Source: Myxococcales bacterium
GTDB lineage: Bacteria; Myxococcota_A; Polyangia; Polyangiales; Ga0077539
Length of the DNA: 64,000 bases
Direction of reading: 5' to 3'
Assembly (NCBI GenBank): GCA_016793325.1
Contig: JAEUKI010000040.1
Span: 248,001 to 312,000, forward strand
Part shown: piece by piece, positions 25,291-34,277 of the stretch
Position numbering within the stretch: position 1 is the first letter of the stretch
Layout of the letters: every line of letters begins with the position of its first letter
Notes under the pieces: model-generated
Seen by the model: only the letters and a program-made list of their open reading frames with translations
Told to the model about the DNA's origin: nothing
The model's database searches: none
Position numbers and translations under genes: made by a program

Positions 25291-28149
25291 TCAATGAGAA
25301 ATGTAGCCATCTGGACGAACGTTGATGTATGCTGGAACTTCGCTTTCTTCCACGCCGAGCAAGTCCGAAGCCCAGCGCCGCCCTTGTGGAGACAGTTGTA
25401 CATCCCATTCTCTAGCATACCCGAGGGTGGGGTCCCCATGATAGGGGCCTTCCTGCCAGACATTTCCAAACCGGTCTCGGTACGCGGGAGTTCCCGAACT
25501 CACGCGCCTGATCCCGGCTCGCCTATCTGGAACGAATCTGAACGGACCAGGCCGGGCCAAGCCGCCGCGCGGGGAAGGATAGTGGTGGCGACCGCCCGGA
25601 AGGCCGTGCAATCCCGCGCTGCGCATCTGAGCGCGAATCGATGCGGGAGCAGGTCTTGCACCAGGATATGCGTTATGCGCCCTGACCCGTTGCTCCCCGA
25701 CGAAGAACTCGTGCCTGGCGAAGACCTCGAGGTTGAACACGCTCGTCAACCCACGCGCGCTCTCGCGCACGCTTCGCACGCGCACACTCCCGTCGCGCGC
25801 TTCCAGCTCTTCGCCCGTTCGCAGATCTCCCGCTGCGACCCACCCGTTGCGCGTCGCTGAAAACACGCGGTGATTCGCGGTCAGCTCCATCGGCGCTCCC
25901 CGCTCGAGCTCGACCGCGATCACCCTCACGCCCGTTCGCCAAATCGTCCCCGTCACAGGGCATCGAGTTCCCGCACTCAACGCAGGCGCAGCGCGCACGC
26001 TCGTCACTCGCGCGCTTCCTTCGATGTTCAGCTCGCGTAGCTCGAGCTCGATCGTCGATCCTTCGCGCGCTCCGTTCGCCTCGGCCCACTCGCGCGGACG
26101 CAACAGGTGCAGCACCACGCGGCCTGGCGATCCCTCGTCGCGCGGGCCCATCTCCAACCCGATGTCGACCCAATCTTCCGTCGACACGCTCGCGCATTCG
26201 CTGCTCTCGGGGCCGACTCGATCGCCGAGCGCGACCTCTTCGATTCGTTTCTGACCGCGCTCGGTGTCCACGAGCGTGCCCTTCACGAAGCAGCCCGTCA
26301 GGCAGAACCACGGCGCGTTCCACGCGCGAAACAGCCCCGCGAAGATGCCGAACACCGCGCCGCTCTTCGCCGCGCTCCACACCTGTCCCCAATCGATGCA
26401 GCGCGGACCGTTCAGCGCGATCTGCAGCAGCAGATCCGTCATCGCTCCCCAGATCGCTCCGCTCGCGACCTCGGCACCAACAATCAAGACCGCGACGTTT
26501 CCATCGATGTCGACGAGGTCGATCGGATCCCCCGCGGCGTACTCGTACACATTCAATCCGCCGCTCAATCCGCTGGGATCCTTCGCGGTCCACCTTCCGC
26601 TCACCGCGTCGTAATCGCGCGCCCCGAAGCGCACGAGCCCCGTGTCGCTGTCGTAGATCCCACCTGCGTACCCGAACGGCTGCCACCCCGGCGCAGTGTC
26701 CTCCGTCACGCGTCCGTACGCGTCGTACTCCAATCGCTGCACCACCATCCCCGTCGCTGCGTCCACCACCCTTCGCACGCTTCCGAGGTGGTCACTCACG
26801 ATGCGATACGCCCTCCCGCCACGCACGATCGCATCGGGAACGTTCGCCCGCGACCCGTACACGAACACGCTCGAAATCGCGCCCATTGAATCGAGTTCGG
26901 CGATCGGACGCAGCCCGTCGCGATACAGCCATCGCGTCGCGAGCACGCCATCGACACGACGCCCCACGCGCCGACCGAGCGCGTCGATCACGTACTCGAT
27001 GCGCCTTCCGCTCGGCAGCGTCACCTCGCGCAGCGCGCCGCCCATGTCGTACCGATAGCGCCACACTTGCCCGTTGCTCGTGTTGCGACGCTCCGTCCAC
27101 TGGCCCTCTCGATTGTATGTGTACGTAAACTCGCCGTAGCTCCGCAGCCGATCTTGCGCATCGACGACGCCCATCCGCGTCTGTCCGCCCACCGTAGCGC
27201 TCGTTCGATTGCCGTTCGTGTCGTACGCGTACGTCTCGCTCACCACGCCATCACGACGCACTTCACGAAGTCGATCGGCGCCATCAAAGGCGTATTCGAT
27301 CGTCGTCGTCCGCCCTTCGGCGCGCTCGATCTTGCGCGTGATCCTTCCGAGCCCGTCGAACGAGAGCTCTTCCTCGAACACGCTCGTGCCACTCACGCGT
27401 GTTGTTGCCCGCGTGGTCGCTCCGTAGCCATCGCGAACGACATCGGTCTGCGCACTGCCTACGGTCACGCGATCGACCACGCCGTTGCCCGCGTTTCGCG
27501 TGAGCGTCACGGGACCCGCGCTCGTGAGCAACCCATCGGCGTCGTAGCTGTACGCGAGCTCGTTGCCTCCGTTGACCCGCTCGCGCGACACACGAAAATC
27601 GTTGTCGTACGCGCGCGTGACGGTCCCAGCGACGTCGCCAGTCCATCGCACTTCCGTGGGAATCGCCCCATCATACGTGTACGCGATCGAGGGCCCCGCG
27701 GGATTGGTGATCGACGCGAGATGGCCGCTCGTCGCTTGGTAGGCGAAGCGATAGACGCCTTCTGCAGTCGTGCTCGTCTCGACGCGTCCCGCGCTGTCGT
27801 ACGCGATCGTCGCCATACGACCGCCGGGCGCGACGACGCTCGTCGGACGTTGATTACTGTCCCACGAAACCCGCTCCGTGGGATCCCCGTCGTCCGCCAC
27901 CGGCGGAGCGCCGCTCTCCATCAAGTCCTGCGCCGTAAACGCGAAGCGATGCGCCATGCGCCCCGGAGGCGTCACGCTCGTCACGTTGTCGTGCGCATCC
28001 CACGAGACCGCCGTCGTTCGACCGTCGCTCGTCGTCTCGGTCAGCGGTCGGCCCACAGAATCAAAGGTCGCCCGGTGCACGCGCAAGAGCGCGTCGGTGT
28101 TGTTCTCTGCGTTGCCCTGCGCGTCGTAGCCCACGCGCTGCGTGCGCAT
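25291..28149 (-). CDS. N-terminally truncated Rhs/YD-repeat polymorphic toxin with HINT and type-17-like tip
   Basis: 952 aa if ATG 28149 is used. About ten YD repeats (for example YDAQGNAENN, YDSAGRVETSTTAEG, YAYDTNGNRTSATV), the conserved RHS core [19 protein letters not shown], a hydrophobic linker, then a HINT domain from [13 protein letters not shown] to RVRAHN (residues about 825-826). The 126-residue tip carries YRDRFGNVWQEGPYHG, REWDVQLSPQGRRW and AYINVRPDGYISH, matching the FGNxWxKGP...EWDVQLS...INVxxDGxIxH layout of polymorphic toxin type 17 (Ntox17), a predicted RNase. Full Rhs proteins have a large N-terminal region with trafficking domains; here it is absent and the frame overlaps a foreign small gene at 28184, so this is a displaced 3' portion. 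Confidence 0.8.
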   Translation of the reverse strand: MRTQRVGYDAQGNAENNTDALLRVHRATFDSVGRPLTETTSDGRTTAVSWDAHDNVTSVTPPGRMAHRFAFTAQDLMESGAPPVADDGDPTERVSWDSNQRPTSVVAPGGRMATIAYDSAGRVETSTTAEGVYRFAYQATSGHLASITNPAGPSIAYTYDGAIPTEVRWTGDVAGTVTRAYDNDFRVSRERVNGGNELAYSYDADGLLTSAGPVTLTRNAGNGVVDRVTVGSAQTDVVRDGYGATTRATTRVSGTSVFEEELSFDGLGRITRKIERAEGRTTTIEYAFDGADRLREVRRDGVVSETYAYDTNGNRTSATVGGQTRMGVVDAQDRLRSYGEFTYTYNREGQWTERRNTSNGQVWRYRYDMGGALREVTLPSGRRIEYVIDALGRRVGRRVDGVLATRWLYRDGLRPIAELDSMGAISSVFVYGSRANVPDAIVRGGRAYRIVSDHLGSVRRVVDAATGMVVQRLEYDAYGRVTEDTAPGWQPFGYAGGIYDSDTGLVRFGARDYDAVSGRWTAKDPSGLSGGLNVYEYAAGDPIDLVDIDGNVAVLIVGAEVASGAIWGAMTDLLLQIALNGPRCIDWGQVWSAAKSGAVFGIFAGLFRAWNAPWFCLTGCFVKGTLVDTERGQKRIEEVALGDRVGPESSECASVSTEDWVDIGLEMGPRDEGSPGRVVLHLLRPREWAEANGAREGSTIELELRELNIEGSARVTSVRAAPALSAGTRCPVTGTIWRTGVRVIAVELERGAPMELTANHRVFSATRNGWVAAGDLRTGEELEARDGSVRVRSVRESARGLTSVFNLEVFARHEFFVGEQRVRAHNAYPGARPAPASIRAQMRSAGLHGLPGGRHHYPSPRGGLARPGPFRFVPDRRAGIRRVSSGTPAYRDRFGNVWQEGPYHGDPTLGYAREWDVQLSPQGRRWASDLLGVEESEVPAYINVRPDGYISH
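25672..26700 (-). repeat. 1.03-kb direct repeat, copy B (inside the Rhs gene)
   Basis: Partner of 22505-23533, same orientation, constant offset 3,167 bp without visible indels. Recombination between the copies would delete the intervening 3.2 kb and place toxin tip 2 on the long Rhs protein. Confidence 0.85.
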
Positions 28150-28183
28150 GCCCTGCCGTGTGCAAGTTGCGCGCTGGTGGACG

Positions 28184-28516
28184 TCAAGACCGATGCACTT
28201 GCCCTGGTGGTTTCGCCGAAATCGACGGCGTCTGCATCCATCGAAACACAGCGTCGAGGTCACGCACCACGGCAGTTCCTTGCGTGCGAAACCCGATGCC
28301 CGATGCGTTTCGACCGAGACCCCAGAACATCCGAAGCTCGTTCGCGCAGCGAAAGATCACCCAGTCCGACGAGCGCTCGCACCAAACATAGCGCGCGGAC
28401 TCGTCGACATCGGGCGCAGACACGTCCCACATGAGGTCCAAGAAGAACACGCCTGGGCGAACGATCCAGCCGTGAACTTCCATCGAGAGCTTCGCGATCA
28501 GCTCGTCGCGATCCAT
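28184..28516 (-). CDS. small soluble protein upstream of Rhs, possibly an orphan immunity protein
   Basis: 110 aa. ATG 28516 has an excellent GGGAGG 6 nt upstream. Sequence MDRDELIAKLSMEVHGW, PGVFFLDLMWDVSAPDVDES, WVIFRCANELRMFWGLG, VVRDLDAVFRWMQTPSIS. Acidic, Trp-rich small proteins of this kind are common as immunity proteins in Rhs loci. No adjacent toxin is recognisable upstream, so it may be an orphan. Its stop lies 34 nt before the Rhs ATG and marks the breakpoint where Rhs homology begins. Confidence 0.6.
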   Translation of the reverse strand: MDRDELIAKLSMEVHGWIVRPGVFFLDLMWDVSAPDVDESARYVWCERSSDWVIFRCANELRMFWGLGRNASGIGFRTQGTAVVRDLDAVFRWMQTPSISAKPPGQVHRS

Positions 28517-28970
28517 CACCGACCTCCCGATCCAAGCGACACCCATCGCGCGGCGCTCGATGCGTGGCACGTTCGTCGCGCCGCATGCGACGCACAAGCG
28601 CCAACAAAGGAGACCCGAAGTGTCGACTCGCGCCGTTGCGAGCGAGAACTCAACGGCGATCTGGCCAGTCGCGGCAGCGGTAAATCGTAGCGGCGAGTCA
28701 CGTGTGCTTGTGGTGGTGGCGAAGAGCCAAACACGGGCTCGGGGCGGTTGTCGGAGATCAACACGGTACCGCACACCCAACAGGCACCGCAGATGCCCGA
28801 TCGGATCGAAGGCGGATGGGCCGTTGAGATCCAGCTCGAGCCTGTGCCCTCGACCGCGAAAAGTACGACAACCGCCGAGCTCTGGATGTCGAGTGACGGC
28901 TTGACGGCGAGCGAGAGTACGCGGGCGGCGCCGTTGTACGCGCAGTCCGTCACGCTGCGGCAGAACCAAC
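28517..28970 (-). other. 454 bp without a convincing gene
   Basis: Several frames are open on both strands but none has a clear start, good codon use and a recognisable product together. One minus frame ends in TGATG overlapping the start of the 28184-28516 gene, so a decayed toxin tip is possible. A plus-strand frame at 28748-29026 (TTG start) is equally open. I see no promoter or terminator. Confidence 0.4.
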
Positions 28971-29207
28971 TCAGTCCTCGCCGTCCGAACGGGATGGGTC
29001 CCGCACGACGAGCATACGATTCTTGAGACGTTCGAATTCGATGCGCTCCCAACCCGTGAGCGCTGGACACTCGGACGCCTCAACCAGACGAACGAACTCG
29101 ACCAACGCAACCTGAAGCATCGTCCAGTCGGTCGACGACATATCCACGCACACTCGAAGTTCTTCGGTGTTTTCTGGCTCCGCTGGGATCGAAACGCTTC
29201 GCGTCAT
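28971..29207 (-). CDS. small protein duplicated at both edges of the Rhs locus, unknown
   Basis: 78 aa from ATG 29207 (MTRSVSIPAEPENTEELRV), or 92 aa from ATG 29249, which has the better GGAG. The body is STDWTMLQVALVEFVRLVEA then SECPALTGWERIEFERLKNR. A truncated copy is at 21141-21320. The sequence looks like a helical small protein; no family recognised. Duplication at the borders suggests it travels with Rhs cassettes. The 213 bp between it and the next gene hold nothing visible. Confidence 0.55.
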   Translation of the reverse strand: MTRSVSIPAEPENTEELRVCVDMSSTDWTMLQVALVEFVRLVEASECPALTGWERIEFERLKNRMLVVRDPSRSDGED

Positions 29208-29420
29208 CGTAGGTCCACCATCGATCGCGGCCACCGTTGCATACAACATCGCCCGACTCCGCGCAGCGCTCGACGAGATCGAGCGTCGTCTGCGATAGCC
29301 CCCTATTGCAGCTTCGCTTCGGGTTTGTGACGGGCGCGAACGCTGACACCTCGTAAACACATCAGCGCTCAATCTTGCCTGTCATCCTTCAATCCCGCCC
29401 CCCCTACATCGCACACACAT

Positions 29421-31691
29421 TCAAAACGGAAACAGCGTCACGTCCGCGGACAAGAACGCGCCCGCGCGAAACACGCTCACCGTTTGCGACACGGGCATTC
29501 CCCCGTCCGTGCGCAGCTCTTGCACTTGGCGCGCGGCGGGCGTGATCGATCCGCCGACGGCGAGGACCAAGGGAGTGCTGAAGATTCCCCAGCGAAAATA
29601 CAGCCCAGGCGAGAGCACTTGTTCGGGAGACACCCGCGGAGACACTTGAAACAAGCTCTCGCGCATCGAGCCGTCTTGCCCGAGCACCGTCGCTTGAAGA
29701 TCTCCCGTAGGAAGGGACATCAGTCCTCCGAGATCCACCACGCTCAAGAAGCCCCCGATCGTCGACGAGCGCACAGGAAAGCTCACGTCGAGCCCGACCG
29801 CCCCGAGCAGCGAGACCGATCCGACGGGCCTCGGATCGACGATTCCTCCGCCCGCGAGGGTCCACTCGGCGCCGCCACCCACGCCCACGAGCGCGCCGAG
29901 CGAGACCATCGGTCGACGACGCTTCATGCGCCACGAGCCCACGGGCGCGACCACCGCTTCGAGCGCGGCGCGCACTTGTTCGGCGCTCTGCGCGGAGGCC
30001 ACTTCGGCCGCGAGAACAAGGCCGCGGACGACAGACTCGGGAAGCCCGAACGAGACCGAGAGCGCCGCGAGCGCGCGGGTCGTCTCGACCACGATCCGCG
30101 AGAGATCACCGCGCGAGATCGCGACGATGAGCTCGGGCATGCGGCCCGGGAGGACCACCATCGCCGCGATCGTTCGATCGGCGCACGCGAGCTCGACCGA
30201 CGCGTTGAGCAGGTCCACCACCGCGCGGAGCGCCGCAGCCGCGCGCGTCGCGTTGATCTCGACCGCCCCGCGCCCCGTCACGCGAACGCCCTGCCCCACC
30301 GAGCGATACTGCGCGATCGCCGAGCGAAACACGCGGATCTTTCGCCGGTCTTGGTCGGTCAAATCACGATCGAGCATCGCCGACACGAGCGGGACGAACG
30401 CCGCGTCCGGCAGCCGATCGAACGACTCGCGGTTCGTCGCCGCGGACAACAAGAGCCCCGCGCCGAGCACCGCGTCTCGCGCCGCGCGCGACGCGTTGAT
30501 CTCGCGCGTTCTTCGCGGCTCGGGCGCCGCCGACGCGGCCTCCCACGACTCCGCGAGCGTGAGCACGCGCGACGCAGCGAAGCGCGGATCGGGGTTTTGC
30601 ACCCAGGCCGCGAGCAGGTCGAAATAGACCAGCGCCGTGAGGCCGCGCGCCGTTCCGCTGCGGGGCAGCGTCGAGAGCGCCCGCGTCGGAAGCGCGAGCA
30701 CGTCGCTCTGAAACGCCGATCGAAGCCCCTGCCCCACGGACACGCGCAGCGTCGTGTCTCCGCCCGGTCCGAGAAAATCACACGTGTGCTCGAACCACGG
30801 GCGCACGTGCTCCGAGCACAACGACGCTCGCAGCGCGTCGATCGCGAACGCCTCGAGCTCCGCTTGCGCTCGCTGCGCGATCAACTGCGCGAGCCCTTGG
30901 ATCGCGAGGTCGAGCATCCCCGCGGGCGTCGGCAACCCGCCGACCGACTGCCGCGAACTCTCGGAGGTGCGATCGAGCCCGCCGATGCCGCCGCTCTGCC
31001 CGCCTTCGCCGCGACCGCTGTCTTGCCCGCCCGGAGCAGCACCTCCGAGCAACGCGACCGCCGCGGCCGAGGGCAACGGCGTGATCGAGCTCGAACAAAA
31101 CGTCTCCAATTGCGCGACGGCGTCCGTCCACGCGGCGCGCGACGCCTCGGGTTGCTGAGCGGTCGCGGTGCGAAGCGCCTCGATGCGCGGACACAACGTC
31201 TGCGCGCCGAGCGCCCTCCGCGTGAGCACACGAATGTGCGGCGCGAATCCGTTCAACGCCGCCGCGCGCGTCGCTTCGGGGACATCACACAAGAGCCGCG
31301 CTGATCGCCCTTGGTTCGTGCGGCACTGCCCCACGAGCGAGTGCCACACGCGCGCGTCGGACGCCGAGGGGGGATCGAGCGGACGCATTCCCATCGGAGT
31401 CAACGACGCGCACGCGGCGGCGAGCCCCTCCCACCACGCGCTCTGCGCGAGCGTCTCGAGCTGCTCGACTGTGCACGCGGGCGGAGAAAACACGGGCGGA
31501 GATGATGTCGACGTCGACGCGATCGACGGCGCGATCTGCGTGTTGAGCGTCGCAGCAACGCCTGCCTCGCTCGAGGGTGCGCTCGCGTCGCTCGGGGGTG
31601 CGCTCGCGTCCTGCGCATGCGCGATGGACGACGAGAGGCACAGCGCGACGCTCGAGACGACGAGCGCGCGAACAGAGAAGCGTACAGTCAC
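29421..31691 (-). CDS. exported protein with possible outer-membrane C-terminus, unknown
   Basis: 756 aa. Signal VRALVVSSVALCLSSSIAHAQ, Ser/Ala-rich linker, a long helical middle region with scattered Cys, then from about residue 590 a beta-rich part (VSLGALVGVGGGAEWTLAGGG, VGLDVSFPVRSSTIGGFLSV, GLYFRWGIFSTPLVLAVGG) ending SADVTLFPF; a C-terminal aromatic is typical of outer-membrane barrels. GTG 31691 overlaps the stop of the DsbA-like gene (GTGA). No family recognised. Confidence 0.75.
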   Translation of the reverse strand: MTVRFSVRALVVSSVALCLSSSIAHAQDASAPPSDASAPSSEAGVAATLNTQIAPSIASTSTSSPPVFSPPACTVEQLETLAQSAWWEGLAAACASLTPMGMRPLDPPSASDARVWHSLVGQCRTNQGRSARLLCDVPEATRAAALNGFAPHIRVLTRRALGAQTLCPRIEALRTATAQQPEASRAAWTDAVAQLETFCSSSITPLPSAAAVALLGGAAPGGQDSGRGEGGQSGGIGGLDRTSESSRQSVGGLPTPAGMLDLAIQGLAQLIAQRAQAELEAFAIDALRASLCSEHVRPWFEHTCDFLGPGGDTTLRVSVGQGLRSAFQSDVLALPTRALSTLPRSGTARGLTALVYFDLLAAWVQNPDPRFAASRVLTLAESWEAASAAPEPRRTREINASRAARDAVLGAGLLLSAATNRESFDRLPDAAFVPLVSAMLDRDLTDQDRRKIRVFRSAIAQYRSVGQGVRVTGRGAVEINATRAAAALRAVVDLLNASVELACADRTIAAMVVLPGRMPELIVAISRGDLSRIVVETTRALAALSVSFGLPESVVRGLVLAAEVASAQSAEQVRAALEAVVAPVGSWRMKRRRPMVSLGALVGVGGGAEWTLAGGGIVDPRPVGSVSLLGAVGLDVSFPVRSSTIGGFLSVVDLGGLMSLPTGDLQATVLGQDGSMRESLFQVSPRVSPEQVLSPGLYFRWGIFSTPLVLAVGGSITPAARQVQELRTDGGMPVSQTVSVFRAGAFLSADVTLFPF

Positions 31692-32722
31692 TGAGTGTCT
31701 CCGTTGGGCGTAGCGGGCAACGCCATGGGGCGCGCCGGATTCGCAGGGGTGGTCGAAGCGTCTGCGTGGCAGAGCGTGGACGCGAGTCGCGCTGCAGCGA
31801 TGGTGCGACGCACGCGACGAGCGCGATCGAGCTCTTCGCGCAGCACGCCGCCGAGCACCTCTTCGGACACAGCGCCCACCACGAGGCGACCGTTGACGAA
31901 GAGCGCGGGCGTTCCCCGGGCGCCCGTGCTGGTGGCGAGCGCGAGGTTGGTGGCGACGAACGTGGCGTGCGTGCCGTCTTCGATCGCTTCGCGAAAGCGG
32001 CCCGCGTCGAGGTTGCGCTCTTCGGCGTAGCTCGCGAGCGCAGACACCGAGAGATCACGCGGGGTCGCGTAAAGACGAGACAAGTACGCGAAGAACCCGT
32101 CCGATCGCTGCTGCGTGTAGATCTCTCGGAGCGCCATCGACGCGCGCGGCGCGTTCGAGTGGTGCGCCATCGGAAACAGCACCACCGCGAGCCGAACGTC
32201 CTGCGCGTACGCGCGCTGCGCCCGCAAGATCCTCGGATAGAGGTTCGCGCTGAACGGACACTCGGGGTCGAGCAGCGCCACCATCGTGACGATCGCGCCG
32301 TCGGGTCCCAACGTCGGCGTCTCCGCGGGCAGCGGAATACACGTGCGCCGGTGCGCCTCGTCCCCCGAGCTCGTCGCGCGGCGATCCGCAGCGAGCTCGA
32401 CCGTCGGGAGCGCAGGCGCGGCAGGCCCGAGCTGCGCCGCGAGCTGCGCGAGCCGATCAGCCTCCGCGCGCATCGCGTTCACGACCGCTTGGCGCTGCGA
32501 TTCGGACTGGGAATTCACTGATGAATCATCGGACTCTTGCTCGTCGCCGCTGTCGTTGGGCCCGCGCGGACGGCACGTCCCTTCTTCGGCGAAGCGCTCG
32601 GCGAGCATGTCCGCGACACGACGCGCGAGGCGCTCTTCGTCGATCGCTGGCGCGGGAGGTTGACACCCTGACAACGCAACCCCGACGAGCAACGCGCGAA
32701 GAACTCCGCTCGAACACAACAC
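31688..32722 (-). CDS. DsbA-like thioredoxin-fold lipoprotein with a CPFS site
   Basis: 344 aa. Signal from GTG 32722 (VLRALLVGVALSGC, lipobox). An acidic linker and helix precede a DsbA-type domain: IVTMVALLDPECPFSANLYP with the first active-site Cys but Ser in place of the second, helical insertion, and the cis-Pro loop GARGTPALFVNGRLVVGA. A CxxS site cannot act as a dithiol oxidase; such proteins are usually isomerase-like, glutaredoxin-like or mixed-disulfide traps. The upstream frame to 32902 is open but overlaps the DUF1552 gene. Coupled to the next gene by a 4-nt overlap. Confidence 0.75.
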   Translation of the reverse strand: MLCSSGVLRALLVGVALSGCQPPAPAIDEERLARRVADMLAERFAEEGTCRPRGPNDSGDEQESDDSSVNSQSESQRQAVVNAMRAEADRLAQLAAQLGPAAPALPTVELAADRRATSSGDEAHRRTCIPLPAETPTLGPDGAIVTMVALLDPECPFSANLYPRILRAQRAYAQDVRLAVVLFPMAHHSNAPRASMALREIYTQQRSDGFFAYLSRLYATPRDLSVSALASYAEERNLDAGRFREAIEDGTHATFVATNLALATSTGARGTPALFVNGRLVVGAVSEEVLGGVLREELDRARRVRRTIAAARLASTLCHADASTTPANPARPMALPATPNGDTQ

Positions 32723-32822
32723 GGCGCGAGGATACTCGGCCCGCCTCGCACAATCACGACGCACGGCGCAATCAACACCCCGCGCCGCGGGTCCCTTGGC
32801 CGCCCGATGCTTCGCGCAAAAA

Positions 32823-34277
32823 TCACCGACGAAGAAGCTCGCTGAGCGGACCGCGGAGCGACAGTCGAGAGCCGTCTGCGCCGGTCGCTTCATCCATTCC
32901 AAACGAATCGTCCGGCTGACCGAACGCGCGCAAGAGCGTCACGAGCAAGCGATTGTGCGCGGGGCCCAGCATCGTGTGACGGTCGGACGCGAGCGGGTTT
33001 CGCTGGTCGCGCGCGAAGCGCACGTATCGCCCAGTCTTCAAAACATCGCCGCCGCCCGCGAGCACCGTGCAGAGATCGTTGTGCCGATGGGTCCCTGTCG
33101 ACAGCTCGGTGAGCCACACGATGATCGTGCGATCGAGCAGCGTCGCGCCCCCTTCGGTGACCGACGCGAGCTCGTTCATCAGCGTCAGGACGTGTCGCGC
33201 GTACCACACGCCGAGGTCCACCATCGCTTGCTCGGCGCGCCGCGAGTACATCGCTCCACACGAGGTTTCTCCCTCGATCGACTCGTGCGCAAACGATCCG
33301 TGCACCACGTCCATCGCGTCGTAGCCAAACTCCGTCGCCTGCGGAACCGGCGCAACAAACGTCACAACGCGGGTCAAGTCGCAGGCGAACGCCATCTTGA
33401 TCACTCGCATGAACTGCGTCACGGCGTGGTCCGTGGCCCCGAGCGAGCTCGCCTGCAACGAGCACGCTGCCGCTGGCTGCGCTCCGAGCGACCGCTCGAG
33501 GTCGCGCACGAGCGCGCGGTGCTGCTCGAGCCGCTCGCGGCCGTCACGGCCCAATCGGGGCGCGAGCCACTCGTACTCGCGCGCGACGTGATCGAGCACG
33601 GACGCGCGCAGCGAGGCGATTCGCTGCTCGCGCGTCATCGTCATCGTCTCCATCGGCGGCCGAAGCCCGAGCAAATCGTCGAACGCCGCCCGCGGATCAT
33701 GAACGACCGGCGACGCTTGCCCCGAGCCCACGAAAGAGAACGGCGTCACGGCCGCGTTGGGCATGTAGTCGAACCCGTACACGCGACTCGCGAGCCGCCC
33801 CGCGGCCGTCGTGCGGCGCCCCAGCACTTGATCGATCGAAGCAGCGCTTCCGGTCGCAAAGGTCCCCGCGCGCTGCAGCGTGCTCTGCGGGCAGAGGACG
33901 TGCGCGGCGCCCACGTGGTGATCGTTGTCGTCCGGGCGACGCTCTCGGCGAATCACGGCGAGGTCCGCGAGCGCCGACGTCTGCGCGAGCCCCTCGATCG
34001 CGAGCACGTTGTGCCGCATGGGATGCAACGGCCGAAGCACGTCGCTGAACTCTGCGGCGCTCGCGTCGACGAGCGAGCGCTCTCCGTAGCCCATCGGCGA
34101 CGCGTACGGGACGGGCATGTGCCACCGCGACCAGACGTGCCCGTGCGGCTGCACGAAGAACACGACGCGCAGAGGACCGCTCCCGTCTGCGCTGGCGACG
34201 TGGCCTCCGCCGCCGACCGCGGCTGCGAGCGAGCCGAGACCGAGGGCCTTCAAGAACCGGCGACGATCGAAGCTCAT
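32823..34277 (-). CDS. DUF1552 family protein, Tat substrate
   Basis: 484 aa. Twin-arginine signal DRRRFLKALGLGSLAAAVGG. The mature protein has the DUF1552 layout: VVFFVQPHGHVWSRWHMP, DNDHHVGAAHVLCP, SIDQVLGRR, VIKMAFACDLTRVVTF, DRTIIVWLTELSTGTHRHND and the C-terminal AFGQPDDSFG. The family is found in myxobacteria and planctomycetes almost always beside DUF1592 proteins; its biochemical role is unknown. ATG 34277 overlaps the DUF1592 stop (ATGA). Confidence 0.92.
   Translation of the reverse strand: MSFDRRRFLKALGLGSLAAAVGGGGHVASADGSGPLRVVFFVQPHGHVWSRWHMPVPYASPMGYGERSLVDASAAEFSDVLRPLHPMRHNVLAIEGLAQTSALADLAVIRRERRPDDNDHHVGAAHVLCPQSTLQRAGTFATGSAASIDQVLGRRTTAAGRLASRVYGFDYMPNAAVTPFSFVGSGQASPVVHDPRAAFDDLLGLRPPMETMTMTREQRIASLRASVLDHVAREYEWLAPRLGRDGRERLEQHRALVRDLERSLGAQPAAACSLQASSLGATDHAVTQFMRVIKMAFACDLTRVVTFVAPVPQATEFGYDAMDVVHGSFAHESIEGETSCGAMYSRRAEQAMVDLGVWYARHVLTLMNELASVTEGGATLLDRTIIVWLTELSTGTHRHNDLCTVLAGGGDVLKTGRYVRFARDQRNPLASDRHTMLGPAHNRLLVTLLRAFGQPDDSFGMDEATGADGSRLSLRGPLSELLRR

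Noticed and set aside
28748..29026. Plus-strand ORF with fairly good codon use in the Rhs border
   Set aside because: Only a TTG start, no ribosome site, no recognisable product, and its end overlaps the duplicated small gene on the other strand.
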